A stretch of 5,410 nt of DNA, taken from positions 1 to 5,410 of the forward strand of contig URWR01000116.1 of NCBI GenBank assembly GCA_900551595.1, written 5' to 3'. Source of the DNA: an uncultured Coriobacteriaceae bacterium (lineage in GTDB: Bacteria > Actinomycetota > Coriobacteriia > Coriobacteriales > Atopobiaceae). A program made the position numbers and the translations under genes. The first letter of the stretch is position 1, and each line of letters opens with the position of its first letter. The notes beneath the pieces were generated by a model that saw only the letters and a program-made list of their open reading frames with translations, was not told the DNA's origin and ran no database searches. This document shows positions 1 through 5,410 of the stretch, one piece after another.

Positions 1-58
1 ATATACCGCAGAACTTCGCTCCTGGTCGAAGCTCTGACCCACATTTTTTACAGAACAT
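1..58 (-). CDS. Zinc-ribbon protein, N-terminal fragment (runs off left edge)
   Basis: Reading the minus strand from the ATG at 58-56 gives MFCKKCGSELRPGAKFCGI, after which the window ends. This is the start of a zinc ribbon: the first cysteine pair (C3, C6, then G7) and the first cysteine of the second pair (C17, in AKFC) are visible, with the same spacing as in the genes starting at 2537 and 3174. A purine-rich ribosome binding site (AAAGGGG, 5 bases before the ATG) supports the start. A small hairpin (CGCAG/CTGCG, 71-83) lies just upstream of that site. The gene begins 41 bp after the stop of the 444-aa SHOCT protein and is probably cotranscribed with it. Proteins with this beginning usually continue into membrane helices or a SHOCT or DUF domain. 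What follows here cannot be seen, so no function is assigned. Confidence 0.8.
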   Translation of the reverse strand, partial: MFCKKCGSELRPGAKFCGI

Positions 59-99
59 AGCAACCCCTTTCGCAGCATCTGCGGCAACTGATTAGTCTC

Positions 100-1434
100 T
101 TAGATTCCTAATATTTGACGCTTCTTAGCAGAAAATTCTTCTTCAGTGAGAATTCCTTCATCAAAGAGTTCTTTATATCGACGAATTCTATCAATATCAG
201 AAAGCTGTTCCTCAGAGACAGTTTCTTTATCCGGGCTCTCATCTTGCACGGTATCGGTAGGTAATGCCTCTTGTTCCTCGTTGGTCTCTTGTTCGGATGA
301 CGTCACTCCGGATTGAGTCGCGTTCACCGGAGTGACGTCAGAAGGGAGCAAGGCAGGAAGCGGATTGCCACAGTTGGTGCAGAAGTGAGCGTTCTGTGGG
401 TTGGGTGAGCCACAAACAGGACAGAACAATCCAGGATGCTCAGCGGTTGTATCTGCAGCAGAATCATCTTGATCTTCAACCTTTGCAGCAACAGGCGTTG
501 TCTGTTCTGCTGGAGCCTCATTCGTAGGTTCGGGCAATGCGCTCTTTGAAGACCCTGCTGGAACATATGGAGGGAAATCAGGATGCTTAATTCCAACAAG
601 ATCAAGCGGCTCAGCACCGTTAGCAATCTCTACAATCACATTTCTACGTCTTTGATAAGTTACACCTCGTTCATTTGCTGTAACTATCTGCTGAAGTTTT
701 GTAGCAATGGAATGAGCAGCTTCACGCACGCTTTCGGCGGCGCCGCCTTCCAAGCCTTTGCCATTGCTATAGAGCGGAAGGAATTTTACTGGATCGGATG
801 GATCGTCTCTCTCAATTTTGATTTTCATTGAAGTGAGTAGTGTTTGCTGTTTTCTGCCGGTTATACCGCCAACAATCGCACCAGCTCCACCAAAAAGCAG
901 GCCACCAACAACTGCTCGACCAATACCGCCTTGAGCTATCTGCTCATTATTTTCAAGTATTTCAAACCCAGTAATTGCGCCGTAGGGACAAAAATAGTAT
1001 CTCATTGAACGAACACTTACATCCTTCGGCGATGCACTTCCCCAGTACAGACGTCCATGCGTATCGTCGAAGTACATACCGTTTTGTGCGTCGCCCGGAT
1101 GGGCTTCATATGTTGTTACAAACTCGTTTTTCCATACAAGCAAGCACCCATCATCAGGGTTCTTGATGAGCCATAAACCTATCTTATTGCTGATTTCACT
1201 CCACGCTTCGAGGCGCTCAGAGTACCTATGCTTTGCAATGATTGCCTCAATATCTGCTCTTAAATCAGTAACCTTAGCGATTGATGCAGTATCCACGAGA
1301 GCCCACCAAATATCGCTTGGTAGAGGTGCTCCGTATTTTTTTGCACATGACTCGCACACCAATGCATCACGGAATTGGGCGTAAGGGTTCATTAAGCCTA
1401 TCTTCTTACCGCATATTGAGCATCTTTTTGCCAT
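100..1434 (-). CDS. DUF4428-like / zinc-ribbon / SHOCT domain protein, 444 aa
   Basis: The protein has three recognisable modules. The N-terminus carries two cysteine pairs (C5-X2-C8 and C27-X2-C30), as in DUF4428-type zinc-binding domains. A glycine-rich hydrophobic stretch at about residues 169-193 (GGIGRAVVGGLL onward, ending TGRK) is typical of the same family and may associate with membrane or oligomerise. A classical zinc ribbon lies at C338-X2-C341-X10-C352-X2-C355. The last 33 residues (from SDIDRIRRYKELFDEG) are a SHOCT domain, a short C-terminal helical module found in many proteins of unknown function. Residues of about 365-411 form an acidic, Q/E/T-rich linker. The ATG is preceded by GAGGAG-like sequence with a 6-base gap, and the stop is TAA. 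A terminator upstream (1518-1552) separates it from the preceding gene, so it needs its own promoter. The linker contains a 14-bp inverted repeat (298-340). The domain calls are family knowledge applied by eye; the cellular role is unknown. Confidence 0.88.
   Translation of the reverse strand: MAKRCSICGKKIGLMNPYAQFRDALVCESCAKKYGAPLPSDIWWALVDTASIAKVTDLRADIEAIIAKHRYSERLEAWSEISNKIGLWLIKNPDDGCLLVWKNEFVTTYEAHPGDAQNGMYFDDTHGRLYWGSASPKDVSVRSMRYYFCPYGAITGFEILENNEQIAQGGIGRAVVGGLLFGGAGAIVGGITGRKQQTLLTSMKIKIERDDPSDPVKFLPLYSNGKGLEGGAAESVREAAHSIATKLQQIVTANERGVTYQRRRNVIVEIANGAEPLDLVGIKHPDFPPYVPAGSSKSALPEPTNEAPAEQTTPVAAKVEDQDDSAADTTAEHPGLFCPVCGSPNPQNAHFCTNCGNPLPALLPSDVTPVNATQSGVTSSEQETNEEQEALPTDTVQDESPDKETVSEEQLSDIDRIRRYKELFDEGILTEEEFSAKKRQILGI
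298..340. repeat. 14-bp perfect inverted repeat inside the SHOCT-protein gene
   Basis: The left arm TGACGTCACTCCGG (298-311) is the exact reverse complement of the right arm CCGGAGTGACGTCA (327-340), with a 15-base spacer. Each arm also contains the 8-bp palindrome TGACGTCA. The pairing does not extend beyond the arms in either direction. It lies in the coding region for the linker between the zinc ribbon and the SHOCT domain (about residues 365-379), where the encoded peptide reads DVTP...SGVTS. The mRNA would form a GC-rich 14-bp stem. There is no T-run after it on the minus strand, so it is not a standard terminator. Confidence 0.9.
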
Positions 1435-1472
1435 AGCGCACTCCTCGCCACAACTCTTTCTTTGATGATTTC

Positions 1473-1480
1473 ATCCTATA
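1473..1480 (-). promoter_or_regulatory. Candidate -10 region for the SHOCT-protein gene (weak)
   Basis: On the minus strand this reads TATAGGAT, resembling a sigma-70 -10 element, 38 bases upstream of the ATG at 1434. A promoter is expected between the terminator at 1518-1552 and the start, and this is the best candidate I see. No convincing -35 box lies at the right distance; only a T-rich stretch is present. It should be read as a suggestion. Confidence 0.3.
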
Positions 1481-1517
1481 CATTGCGTAAAAACGGAAAA
1501 AGTAATTTTGACCGCGT

Positions 1518-1552
1518 AAAAAAATTGCTCCCGGATATCCGAGAGCAATTTT
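1518..1552 (-). terminator. Rho-independent terminator after the 318-aa zinc-ribbon gene
   Basis: The arms 1521-1530 (AAAATTGCTC) and 1543-1552 (GAGCAATTTT) are fully complementary. One C/A mismatch follows, then three more pairs (CGG/CCG) around an ATAT loop. On the minus strand the stem runs into seven T residues (complement of 1518-1524). It begins 28 bases after the TAA of the 1581-2537 gene and so ends that transcription unit. The A-rich plus-strand left flank makes it effective mainly in the minus direction. Confidence 0.88.
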
Positions 1553-1580
1553 CATAACAGTCGTATTTCGCTACGGCAGC

Positions 1581-2537
1581 TTAGGAAAAGGAATGCCAGG
1601 CATCTTCAGGGACGGTAAATTCTTGTTTGCCATCAAGGAGATTCTTTAGCTCATCCTCATGCTCGTAGAATTCCTCTTCAGAGATTTGCGATTCGGATAA
1701 GCCACTCCCTGCATAGAATTCTCCATTGGGTAAAGATGCCCCATAATCTGCTTTCACAACAGGCAGTCCATCCTCAATTGCGGTAAGACGGACATGATAA
1801 TTAGTGCCGGAATTGGTAACTAAAACCGAACCATCAGTATAAATTTGCATAAATGGCGGACTGGCTACCCACGCGCACAGAATTGATTCGATAACACTTA
1901 CCTCATCACCTGCGTGAGAATATACTGCCACCAAAGTTGCCGTGCCATCTTCTTCTAAAGCTGCAACGACTAAATCGAGAATGCCATCCTCGCCTAAATC
2001 TACGAAGGCATACCGCATGCCTACATAACTACTGGAACGATTCTGAGAAAAGGTGTAGTCATTCCAAGCAGCTGTTGAAACATCCTCGGACACTTGTGCG
2101 TTCTCAAGATCTTGAAGGGCTGCAGTATACTCGGCGATTTTCGCTGCATACACATCTTCCTGACTTGCAAGGGCCTGAGAGGCATCCTCGTCTGTACTTT
2201 CCTCCTCTGGAACTACAGTTTCTTCTTGCTGCTGAGAAGGTTGGATAACCTGCGTGTATACCATCCACGTAGCAAAGGCAGTAACAGAGAGCGCAAGGAT
2301 AACGAGAATCACAATGAGGACAAGCGGCATACGGCGACGTGTTCTTGTACGTGCTTGATGTATTTGTGCTTGCACATCCCCACGCTCGGACTGTTCACTA
2401 AACGATGCAGTGTGTACTTGATTGTCCGCTGCTGTTTCGGACGGAGCTGACGCAGCCCTTCGAACAACAGGCGCTCCACAGGCGTTACAGAACTTAGCAT
2501 CGTCGGCCATGCGTGCACCGCATTTTCCACAGAACAT
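1581..2537 (-). CDS. Zinc-ribbon protein with one membrane helix and an extracytoplasmic domain, 318 aa
   Basis: The protein begins with a zinc ribbon (C3-X2-C6, C17-X2-C20) and a polar linker. An arginine-rich stretch (RTRTRRR, about 63-69) leads into a hydrophobic helix at about 71-96 (MPLVLIVILVILALSV onward). The positive-inside rule places the zinc ribbon in the cytoplasm and the rest outside. After the helix comes an acidic, Q/E/S-rich stalk (about 100-128), then a domain of about 190 residues. In it, YAFVDLGEDGILDLVV (about 176-191) resembles the 'DxDGDGxxEL' acidic loop common in Gram-positive surface proteins, though the usual first Asp-Gly positions are altered (LGED), so calcium binding is uncertain. 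The start is an ATG with GAGGTG five bases upstream; the stop is TAA. It follows the 200-aa zinc-ribbon gene by 34 bp and ends at a strong terminator, so the two probably form one operon. Function unknown; an envelope sensor or scaffold is a guess. Confidence 0.88.
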   Translation of the reverse strand: MFCGKCGARMADDAKFCNACGAPVVRRAASAPSETAADNQVHTASFSEQSERGDVQAQIHQARTRTRRRMPLVLIVILVILALSVTAFATWMVYTQVIQPSQQQEETVVPEEESTDEDASQALASQEDVYAAKIAEYTAALQDLENAQVSEDVSTAAWNDYTFSQNRSSSYVGMRYAFVDLGEDGILDLVVAALEEDGTATLVAVYSHAGDEVSVIESILCAWVASPPFMQIYTDGSVLVTNSGTNYHVRLTAIEDGLPVVKADYGASLPNGEFYAGSGLSESQISEEEFYEHEDELKNLLDGKQEFTVPEDAWHSFS

Positions 2538-2571
2538 AGTTACACCTCAAATATGCGCCACTGCTCGACAA

Positions 2572-3174
2572 CTAAACACCGTAAGACATCTTACGAGCGT
2601 TAAACAGACCCCAAACACCTACACCGATCAGTACCAATGATGCAATCAGCATAAGATAATAAGCTGGACCTAAGTTGAATAACACACTACCAAAAGCGTC
2701 TTCAAGGAAATCCTTATTCGATATGCTAATAACCAGCAGCAGCTCAAAACAGCCGCAAACAATCTGACAAATAGAACGTTTTTTCGACCGCAGCAAAATT
2801 GTTCCTGCTCCAGCCAATACTCCCGCAAGCAACATCACACTATTCTCAATGCTTCCTGTGATTTCCATACTTGACGATTCATATCCAAACGTAAATTGCG
2901 CTGCAGAAACCCCGAGAGAGCTTCCAAAAACTTCAAACGTTATCAGCGGCAAAAAGAACGCAATGATAATTACCGCCGCTGATCCAAGTGCCGCTTTTTC
3001 CATAAGGCTGAGCGACAAGAGCCAATCAGTTGAAATGGAAGGGACGCGAAACGACGCCTCGTGGGTGTGGGCGTGTATTTTTTGGTTCTGATCTTGAGCG
3101 CCGATTGCCGTACCGCAGACACTACAGAACTTCGCTCCATCGGGATTTTCAGAGCCGCAAGAAGGACAAAACAT
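2572..3174 (-). CDS. Zinc-ribbon, four-helix membrane protein, 200 aa
   Basis: The N-terminal zinc ribbon (C3-X2-C6-X10-C17-X2-C20) is followed by a polar, His-containing linker (HAHTH at 34-38). Four hydrophobic segments follow at about 61-80, 112-128, 135-151 and 169-191. A basic loop RSKKRS (129-134) lies between helices 2 and 3. The topology suggests a cytoplasmic ribbon on a small membrane domain. I place the start at the ATG at 3174: the ribosome binding site AAAGAGG ends six bases before it, whereas the in-frame TTG two codons upstream (3180) touches that site directly. MFC at the start also matches the paralogues. The stop is TAG. It is the first gene of a probable two-gene operon with the 318-aa protein. 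No enzymatic motif is visible and the function is unknown. Confidence 0.88.
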   Translation of the reverse strand: MFCPSCGSENPDGAKFCSVCGTAIGAQDQNQKIHAHTHEASFRVPSISTDWLLSLSLMEKAALGSAAVIIIAFFLPLITFEVFGSSLGVSAAQFTFGYESSSMEITGSIENSVMLLAGVLAGAGTILLRSKKRSICQIVCGCFELLLVISISNKDFLEDAFGSVLFNLGPAYYLMLIASLVLIGVGVWGLFNARKMSYGV

Positions 3175-3231
3175 AATCAACCTCTTTCCATCACAGAAGG
3201 AATGTGTTCATTTCCGCAGGTAAAGGACATC

Positions 3232-3241
3232 ATCAGCTGAT
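3232..3241. repeat. 10-bp palindrome in the divergent intergenic region
   Basis: ATCAGCTGAT is a perfect palindrome that overlaps the candidate minus-strand -10 box at 3237-3242. It could be an operator half of a regulator site, but a single 10-bp palindrome can arise by chance and no second copy was found nearby. Confidence 0.3.
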
Positions 3242-3265
3242 ACGCTTATCCTATGGAATCCTCAA
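3237..3265 (-). promoter_or_regulatory. Candidate promoter for the zinc-ribbon operon (weak)
   Basis: On the minus strand TTGAGG (3265-3260) and TATCAG (3242-3237) are separated by 17 bases, each matching the sigma-70 consensus in four of six positions. The predicted leader before the ATG at 3174 is about 55 bases. An overlapping alternative -10 (TAGGAT) is possible but has no good -35 partner. Confidence 0.35.
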
Positions 3266-3300
3266 ACGCTAAAACAGTATTTTTGGTAGCGTGAAAAAAA

Positions 3301-3329
3301 TTGCCGCATTGGAACTGAAACACTACACT
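3301..3329 (+). promoter_or_regulatory. Sigma-70-type promoter for the amber-split gene
   Basis: TTGCCG (3301-3306) and TACACT (3324-3329) are separated by exactly 17 bases. An A-tract of seven lies directly upstream of the -35 box (3294-3300), as in many strong promoters. Transcription would begin near 3336, giving a leader of about 20 bases that contains the ribosome binding site at 3344-3352. Confidence 0.55.
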
Positions 3330-3343
3330 TGGAGCAAAGCTAC

Positions 3344-3352
3344 AAGAAGGAG
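3344..3352 (+). promoter_or_regulatory. Strong ribosome binding site for the 3358 start
   Basis: AAGAAGGAG lies five bases before the ATG at 3358 and fixes that start. No comparable site precedes the ATG at 3751, which bears on whether the downstream frame is translated independently. Confidence 0.8.
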
Positions 3353-3357
3353 CCGCT

Positions 3358-3735
3358 ATGGCAACGCTCGACCCATTCGCGCAAACACGAACATCCACCG
3401 GCATTGTTCCTTGCAAGAATGTTGCCGCCGTTCACATGGAAACAGAAACGGGCGAAAAAGCACTCGTAGCTCTTTCATTCATTCCCGAGGATCCCACGCA
3501 CATCTCTCCGCTTACGCACAAACCTGGCCGTGCTTCAATGGACTTGGTTGATCTTGGTGCAAGCGCAACGGTGCGCACTACTCCTAACGGTCCTGTTACT
3601 CAGGTCTCTGCCGATTCACTTCTTTCATTTGCAAAAAAGCATGGTCCACTCTTTGCGCGCACCCCTTTTGCTTGGAATGAAGAAGGAGATAATCCTGCCG
3701 CTGGTGAGCTCTTTGAAGAGGACGCTGGCGCATAG
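3358..3735 (+). CDS. N-terminal part of an uncharacterised protein, ended by an in-frame TAG (125 aa)
   Basis: This frame starts with a well-placed ribosome binding site and promoter and encodes a 125-residue protein with no signal peptide or membrane helix. Residues of about 15-75 look like a small beta-rich domain (VAAVHMETETGEKALVALSF). Near the end comes SLLSFAKKHGPLF (about 86-98), resembling the 'LxFxxxxGxL' motif that, in proteins ending in a C-terminal cysteine-pair finger, normally leads into a helical middle region. Here a TAG at 3733-3735 stops translation soon after. The next open frame, 3751-4869, is in the same reading frame, so the two together look like one gene of about 503 codons. 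Possibilities are a recent nonsense mutation, a sequencing error, readthrough, or a real short protein translationally coupled to the next. The function is not recognised. Confidence 0.7.
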   Translation: MATLDPFAQTRTSTGIVPCKNVAAVHMETETGEKALVALSFIPEDPTHISPLTHKPGRASMDLVDLGASATVRTTPNGPVTQVSADSLLSFAKKHGPLFARTPFAWNEEGDNPAAGELFEEDAGA

Positions 3736-3750
3736 GTATCGGCTGCTTCC
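3733..3750 (+). other. In-frame amber codon and five-codon bridge between the two halves
   Basis: TAG (3733-3735) is followed in frame by five sense codons (GTA TCG GCT GCT TCC, V-S-A-A-S) and then the ATG at 3751, so there is no frameshift. Removing the stop would give one continuous open frame from 3358 to 4869. TAG is also the natural stop of the genes ending at 2572 and 4869, so it is not a generally reassigned codon here. Confidence 0.85.
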
Positions 3751-4869
3751 ATGGCAAATCTTGCTATTGTTGCTCAACAGCTCTCACAGGGACGCTTACC
3801 GCTCGTAACCGCAGGCGATGTTATTGGCAACCTCGTGCGCTGGCACGTTACGACCCCTGAGGTTCCTGAAGACCCTGGTTTTGATCTACTTATCGTTGCG
3901 CGACCGGTAACACCTGAATATGCCGATTGGTTGGGTGCTCCCCTCTTCATACGTCGAGAAGAACTATCAGACCGTATCGACTATTCCTTCTTACTTCGTG
4001 GAGATGAGCAGAACGGCACCGCAGAAAGCGGAACTTGGCTCGAGGTAGTTGTCGCTTCATTTGTACATGAAATTACCGCCGCAGATTATCGCCTACTCAG
4101 CCAAGCGCTTGGTTTCTCCGAAAGCCTCGATAAAGAAGTGCGCACACGCCTTTCTCTCAATCTTGAAAAGGATGAAAAACCTCGCAAACCCAATGCCAGC
4201 TTAATTGTGGGTGCAAGCCATCTGGCCGACACCAACCTTTTGGGCAAACCTCAGTCTATTGAAGAAGAAGGAGGCAGCGAACTTTTGGCCTCCCTGGTAC
4301 GCGCCCTTGTCGCAGCACATTTGCGCGATGCCTATGTGGATGTCTTTTCCGCCTCCGATGAAACAGGCTTTCTTTCGTTTAGGAGCTATCTTTCCTGGCT
4401 CTGGTATGACTTCTCGAGTGGTATTGATAAGGCCCGCATCAAGTATTGCGTGCGTTGCGGACGTGCATTCTCTGTAGTAGGCCATCGTGGGCCAGATCGC
4501 GTTTTTTGCAGCGATGAATGTCGCAACGCCTCTCATAATGAACGGTCAAATCGGAGACGCGATGAACTGCGTCATGAGTTCTTAGAGCAAAACAAAACCG
4601 TTCAGGAACTTGCCCGCAGATATTTTCCTGAGGAGAAAAAAGCCACAGGAGAAAAACGTGTTCGCCAGTCGCTGCAATCGTGGCCTTCGCTTAAGCATGC
4701 GGTCGACGATGATATTGAGCGCAACGGGTGGTCCTCACCTTTGTTACAGCGGTGTCGCAATGAAAAACTGAGCCTCTCTCACCTGCTTACAACGAAGCGT
4801 CGCAACCAGCTTGAACGCATACGTGAAACAGTTCAAGACTCACAGAAAACCAAGGCAGCACACTCATAG
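3751..4869 (+). CDS. Uncharacterised protein with C-terminal zinc finger, likely the C-terminal part of a split gene (372 aa from ATG)
   Basis: The frame encodes a soluble protein. Residues of about 1-220 are mixed helical with no motif I recognise. A zinc finger follows, C233-X2-C236-X16-C253-X3-C257, embedded in YCVRCGRAF and FCSDECRNASHNERSNRRR. This is the pattern seen at the C-terminus of CGNR-like and related families, where it is thought to bind nucleic acid. The last 110 residues are basic and helical, with many R and K. The ATG at 3751 has no ribosome binding site close by; the nearest purine run (GAAGAGGA) ends about 28 bases upstream. It lies 15 bases after an in-frame TAG. Expression may therefore depend on readthrough, reinitiation after the upstream frame, or not occur at all. 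The stop is TAG, 22 bp from the convergent cca gene. A nucleic-acid-related role is an inference from the finger alone. Confidence 0.75.
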   Translation: MANLAIVAQQLSQGRLPLVTAGDVIGNLVRWHVTTPEVPEDPGFDLLIVARPVTPEYADWLGAPLFIRREELSDRIDYSFLLRGDEQNGTAESGTWLEVVVASFVHEITAADYRLLSQALGFSESLDKEVRTRLSLNLEKDEKPRKPNASLIVGASHLADTNLLGKPQSIEEEGGSELLASLVRALVAAHLRDAYVDVFSASDETGFLSFRSYLSWLWYDFSSGIDKARIKYCVRCGRAFSVVGHRGPDRVFCSDECRNASHNERSNRRRDELRHEFLEQNKTVQELARRYFPEEKKATGEKRVRQSLQSWPSLKHAVDDDIERNGWSSPLLQRCRNEKLSLSHLLTTKRRNQLERIRETVQDSQKTKAAHS

Positions 4870-4891
4870 CGTGCTAAAAGCAGCTCTAGGC

Positions 4892-5410
4892 TTAGCGATG
4901 AGGGCTTCCGGAGTACGCAAGCCATGTTAAGAGTGCCTCACGCGTATTCTCAAGCCGTCCATGTACCACCTCACGCAAACAGGCATCCAAGGTAGCTCCT
5001 ACCCACGGACCAGGACGGCCGCCGAACTGTTGTAGGACATCACGGCCGCTGATGGCGAGATCTTGTACACGGTAAGGCGCGTTTTCGGAAAGCACCTTCC
5101 GGAGCGTACGCTCGATCTTATCAACCTCAACGGCATACCCACGGTATTCCGGTGCTTTGGACAGCGCATCGGCACGCTTGAGCACCAAAGTCTCAAAGGC
5201 AAGCGGCACCGCTTCACCGGGGCTACGACCATCCAAATCGGACAACATGCGCAATACAGAATGGCGTGTAGCTTTAACCGGACGGTCATGAAAACGCACG
5301 AGATCCACGCAGGGGCGGATCAACGAGAGCGGCAGCGCCAGCGAACGCAAAATAGCCTCGCTCATCTCTGCGCCTGTAGAAGGGTGCCCGAAGAAATGGC
5401 CTTGTCCACG
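4892..5410 (-). CDS. cca: CCA tRNA nucleotidyltransferase, C-terminal 172 residues (5' end beyond right edge)
   Basis: The enzyme adds or repairs the 3'-terminal CCA of tRNAs in the cytoplasm. The frame stays open from the TAA at 4894-4892 to the window edge, so the true start and the nucleotidyltransferase head domain are outside. The internal ATG at 5365 is not the start: the 15 codons before it encode HFFGHPSTGAEM, part of an HD-type domain. What is visible: the histidine of FFGHPSTGAE (residue 9 here), then RFHD (H41, D42) and LKRADALSK (about 77-85), all expected of the HD phosphohydrolase domain. Then comes DLAISGRDVLQ...GRPGPWVG (about 117-138), followed by LREVVHGRLENTREALL. That last block is the characteristic tail of HD-type bacterial CCA-adding and poly(A) polymerase-family enzymes. 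The closely related poly(A) polymerase cannot be excluded without the head domain, but the HD arrangement favours the CCA enzyme. It converges on the neighbouring gene; no clear terminator separates them. Confidence 0.85.
   Translation of the reverse strand, partial: RGQGHFFGHPSTGAEMSEAILRSLALPLSLIRPCVDLVRFHDRPVKATRHSVLRMLSDLDGRSPGEAVPLAFETLVLKRADALSKAPEYRGYAVEVDKIERTLRKVLSENAPYRVQDLAISGRDVLQQFGGRPGPWVGATLDACLREVVHGRLENTREALLTWLAYSGSPHR

Noticed and set aside
1937..2450. Plus-strand open frames opposite the 318-aa zinc-ribbon gene
   Set aside because: They have leucine- and arginine-rich or cysteine-rich random-like translations, no start signals, and overlap a clear gene.
3294..3304. AAAAAAATTGC also found at the terminator (1518-1528), suggesting a second terminator in the intergenic region
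   Set aside because: No complementary arm GCAATTT follows at 3305-3340, so no hairpin forms. The match is an A-tract next to a -35 box and probably chance.
3733..3735. TAG as a pyrrolysine or otherwise reassigned codon
   Set aside because: TAG terminates the genes at 2572-2574 and 4867-4869 in the same window, and no recoding element or suppressor gene is visible. Occasional readthrough is kept open in the findings.
4201..4536. 111-codon open frame on the minus strand opposite the zinc-finger protein
   Set aside because: It lies wholly within a longer, better supported gene, has no ribosome binding site and its translation shows no recognisable family.
4857..4895. Possible terminator between the convergent genes (AGCAC/GTGCT and GCTAA/TTAGC pairings)
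   Set aside because: The stems are about five base pairs, interrupted or with long loops, mutually overlapping, and no T-run follows in either direction.
4999..5289. 96-codon minus-strand frame overlapping the CCA enzyme
   Set aside because: It is a different frame of the same strand within a gene whose translation matches known motifs; it is a shadow.
5320..5365. ATG at 5365 as the start of a separate 157-aa gene
   Set aside because: The upstream in-frame codons to the window edge encode HFFGHPSTGAE, a continuing part of the HD domain, so this methionine is internal.

Overview
The window holds bacterial chromosomal DNA of roughly balanced base composition (judged by eye). Gene starts carry AGGAG-type ribosome binding sites. 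The right edge carries the end of a CCA-adding enzyme of the HD-domain type. The combination of DUF4428/SHOCT-type and zinc-ribbon membrane proteins suits a Gram-positive host. The overall flavour suggests a mid-GC actinobacterium, perhaps of the Coriobacteriia, but this is an inference from style and not from a marker gene.

Left part (1-3174, all minus strand): four consecutive genes encode proteins with cysteine-pair zinc ribbons. In transcription order they are: a 200-aa zinc ribbon plus four-helix membrane protein (3174-2572); a 318-aa zinc ribbon, single membrane helix and extracytoplasmic domain protein (2537-1581); a 444-aa protein with a DUF4428-like N-terminus, an internal zinc ribbon and a C-terminal SHOCT domain (1434-100); and a fourth zinc-ribbon gene whose first 19 codons lie at 58-1 and which runs off the left edge. 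The first two are 34 bp apart and probably cotranscribed, ending at a strong intrinsic terminator (1518-1552). The third and fourth are 41 bp apart and probably form a second unit. A 14-bp perfect inverted repeat sits inside the coding sequence of the 444-aa protein.

Middle (3175-3357): a divergent intergenic region with a good plus-strand promoter (TTGCCG-N17-TACACT) and a weaker minus-strand candidate.

Right part: on the plus strand, two open frames (3358-3735 and 3751-4869) lie in the same reading frame and are separated by one TAG codon and five sense codons. The first has an excellent ribosome binding site and the second has none. They look like one ancestral gene of about 503 codons, split by an in-frame amber stop, encoding an uncharacterised protein with a C-terminal CX2C-X16-CX3C zinc finger and a basic tail. 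Converging on it, 22 bp away, is the 3' part of the CCA tRNA nucleotidyltransferase gene (4892-5410, minus), cut at the window edge.

No rRNA, tRNA, CRISPR array or insertion sequence was seen. The points most worth following up are the amber-split gene, the serial zinc-ribbon paralogues and the intragenic inverted repeat.
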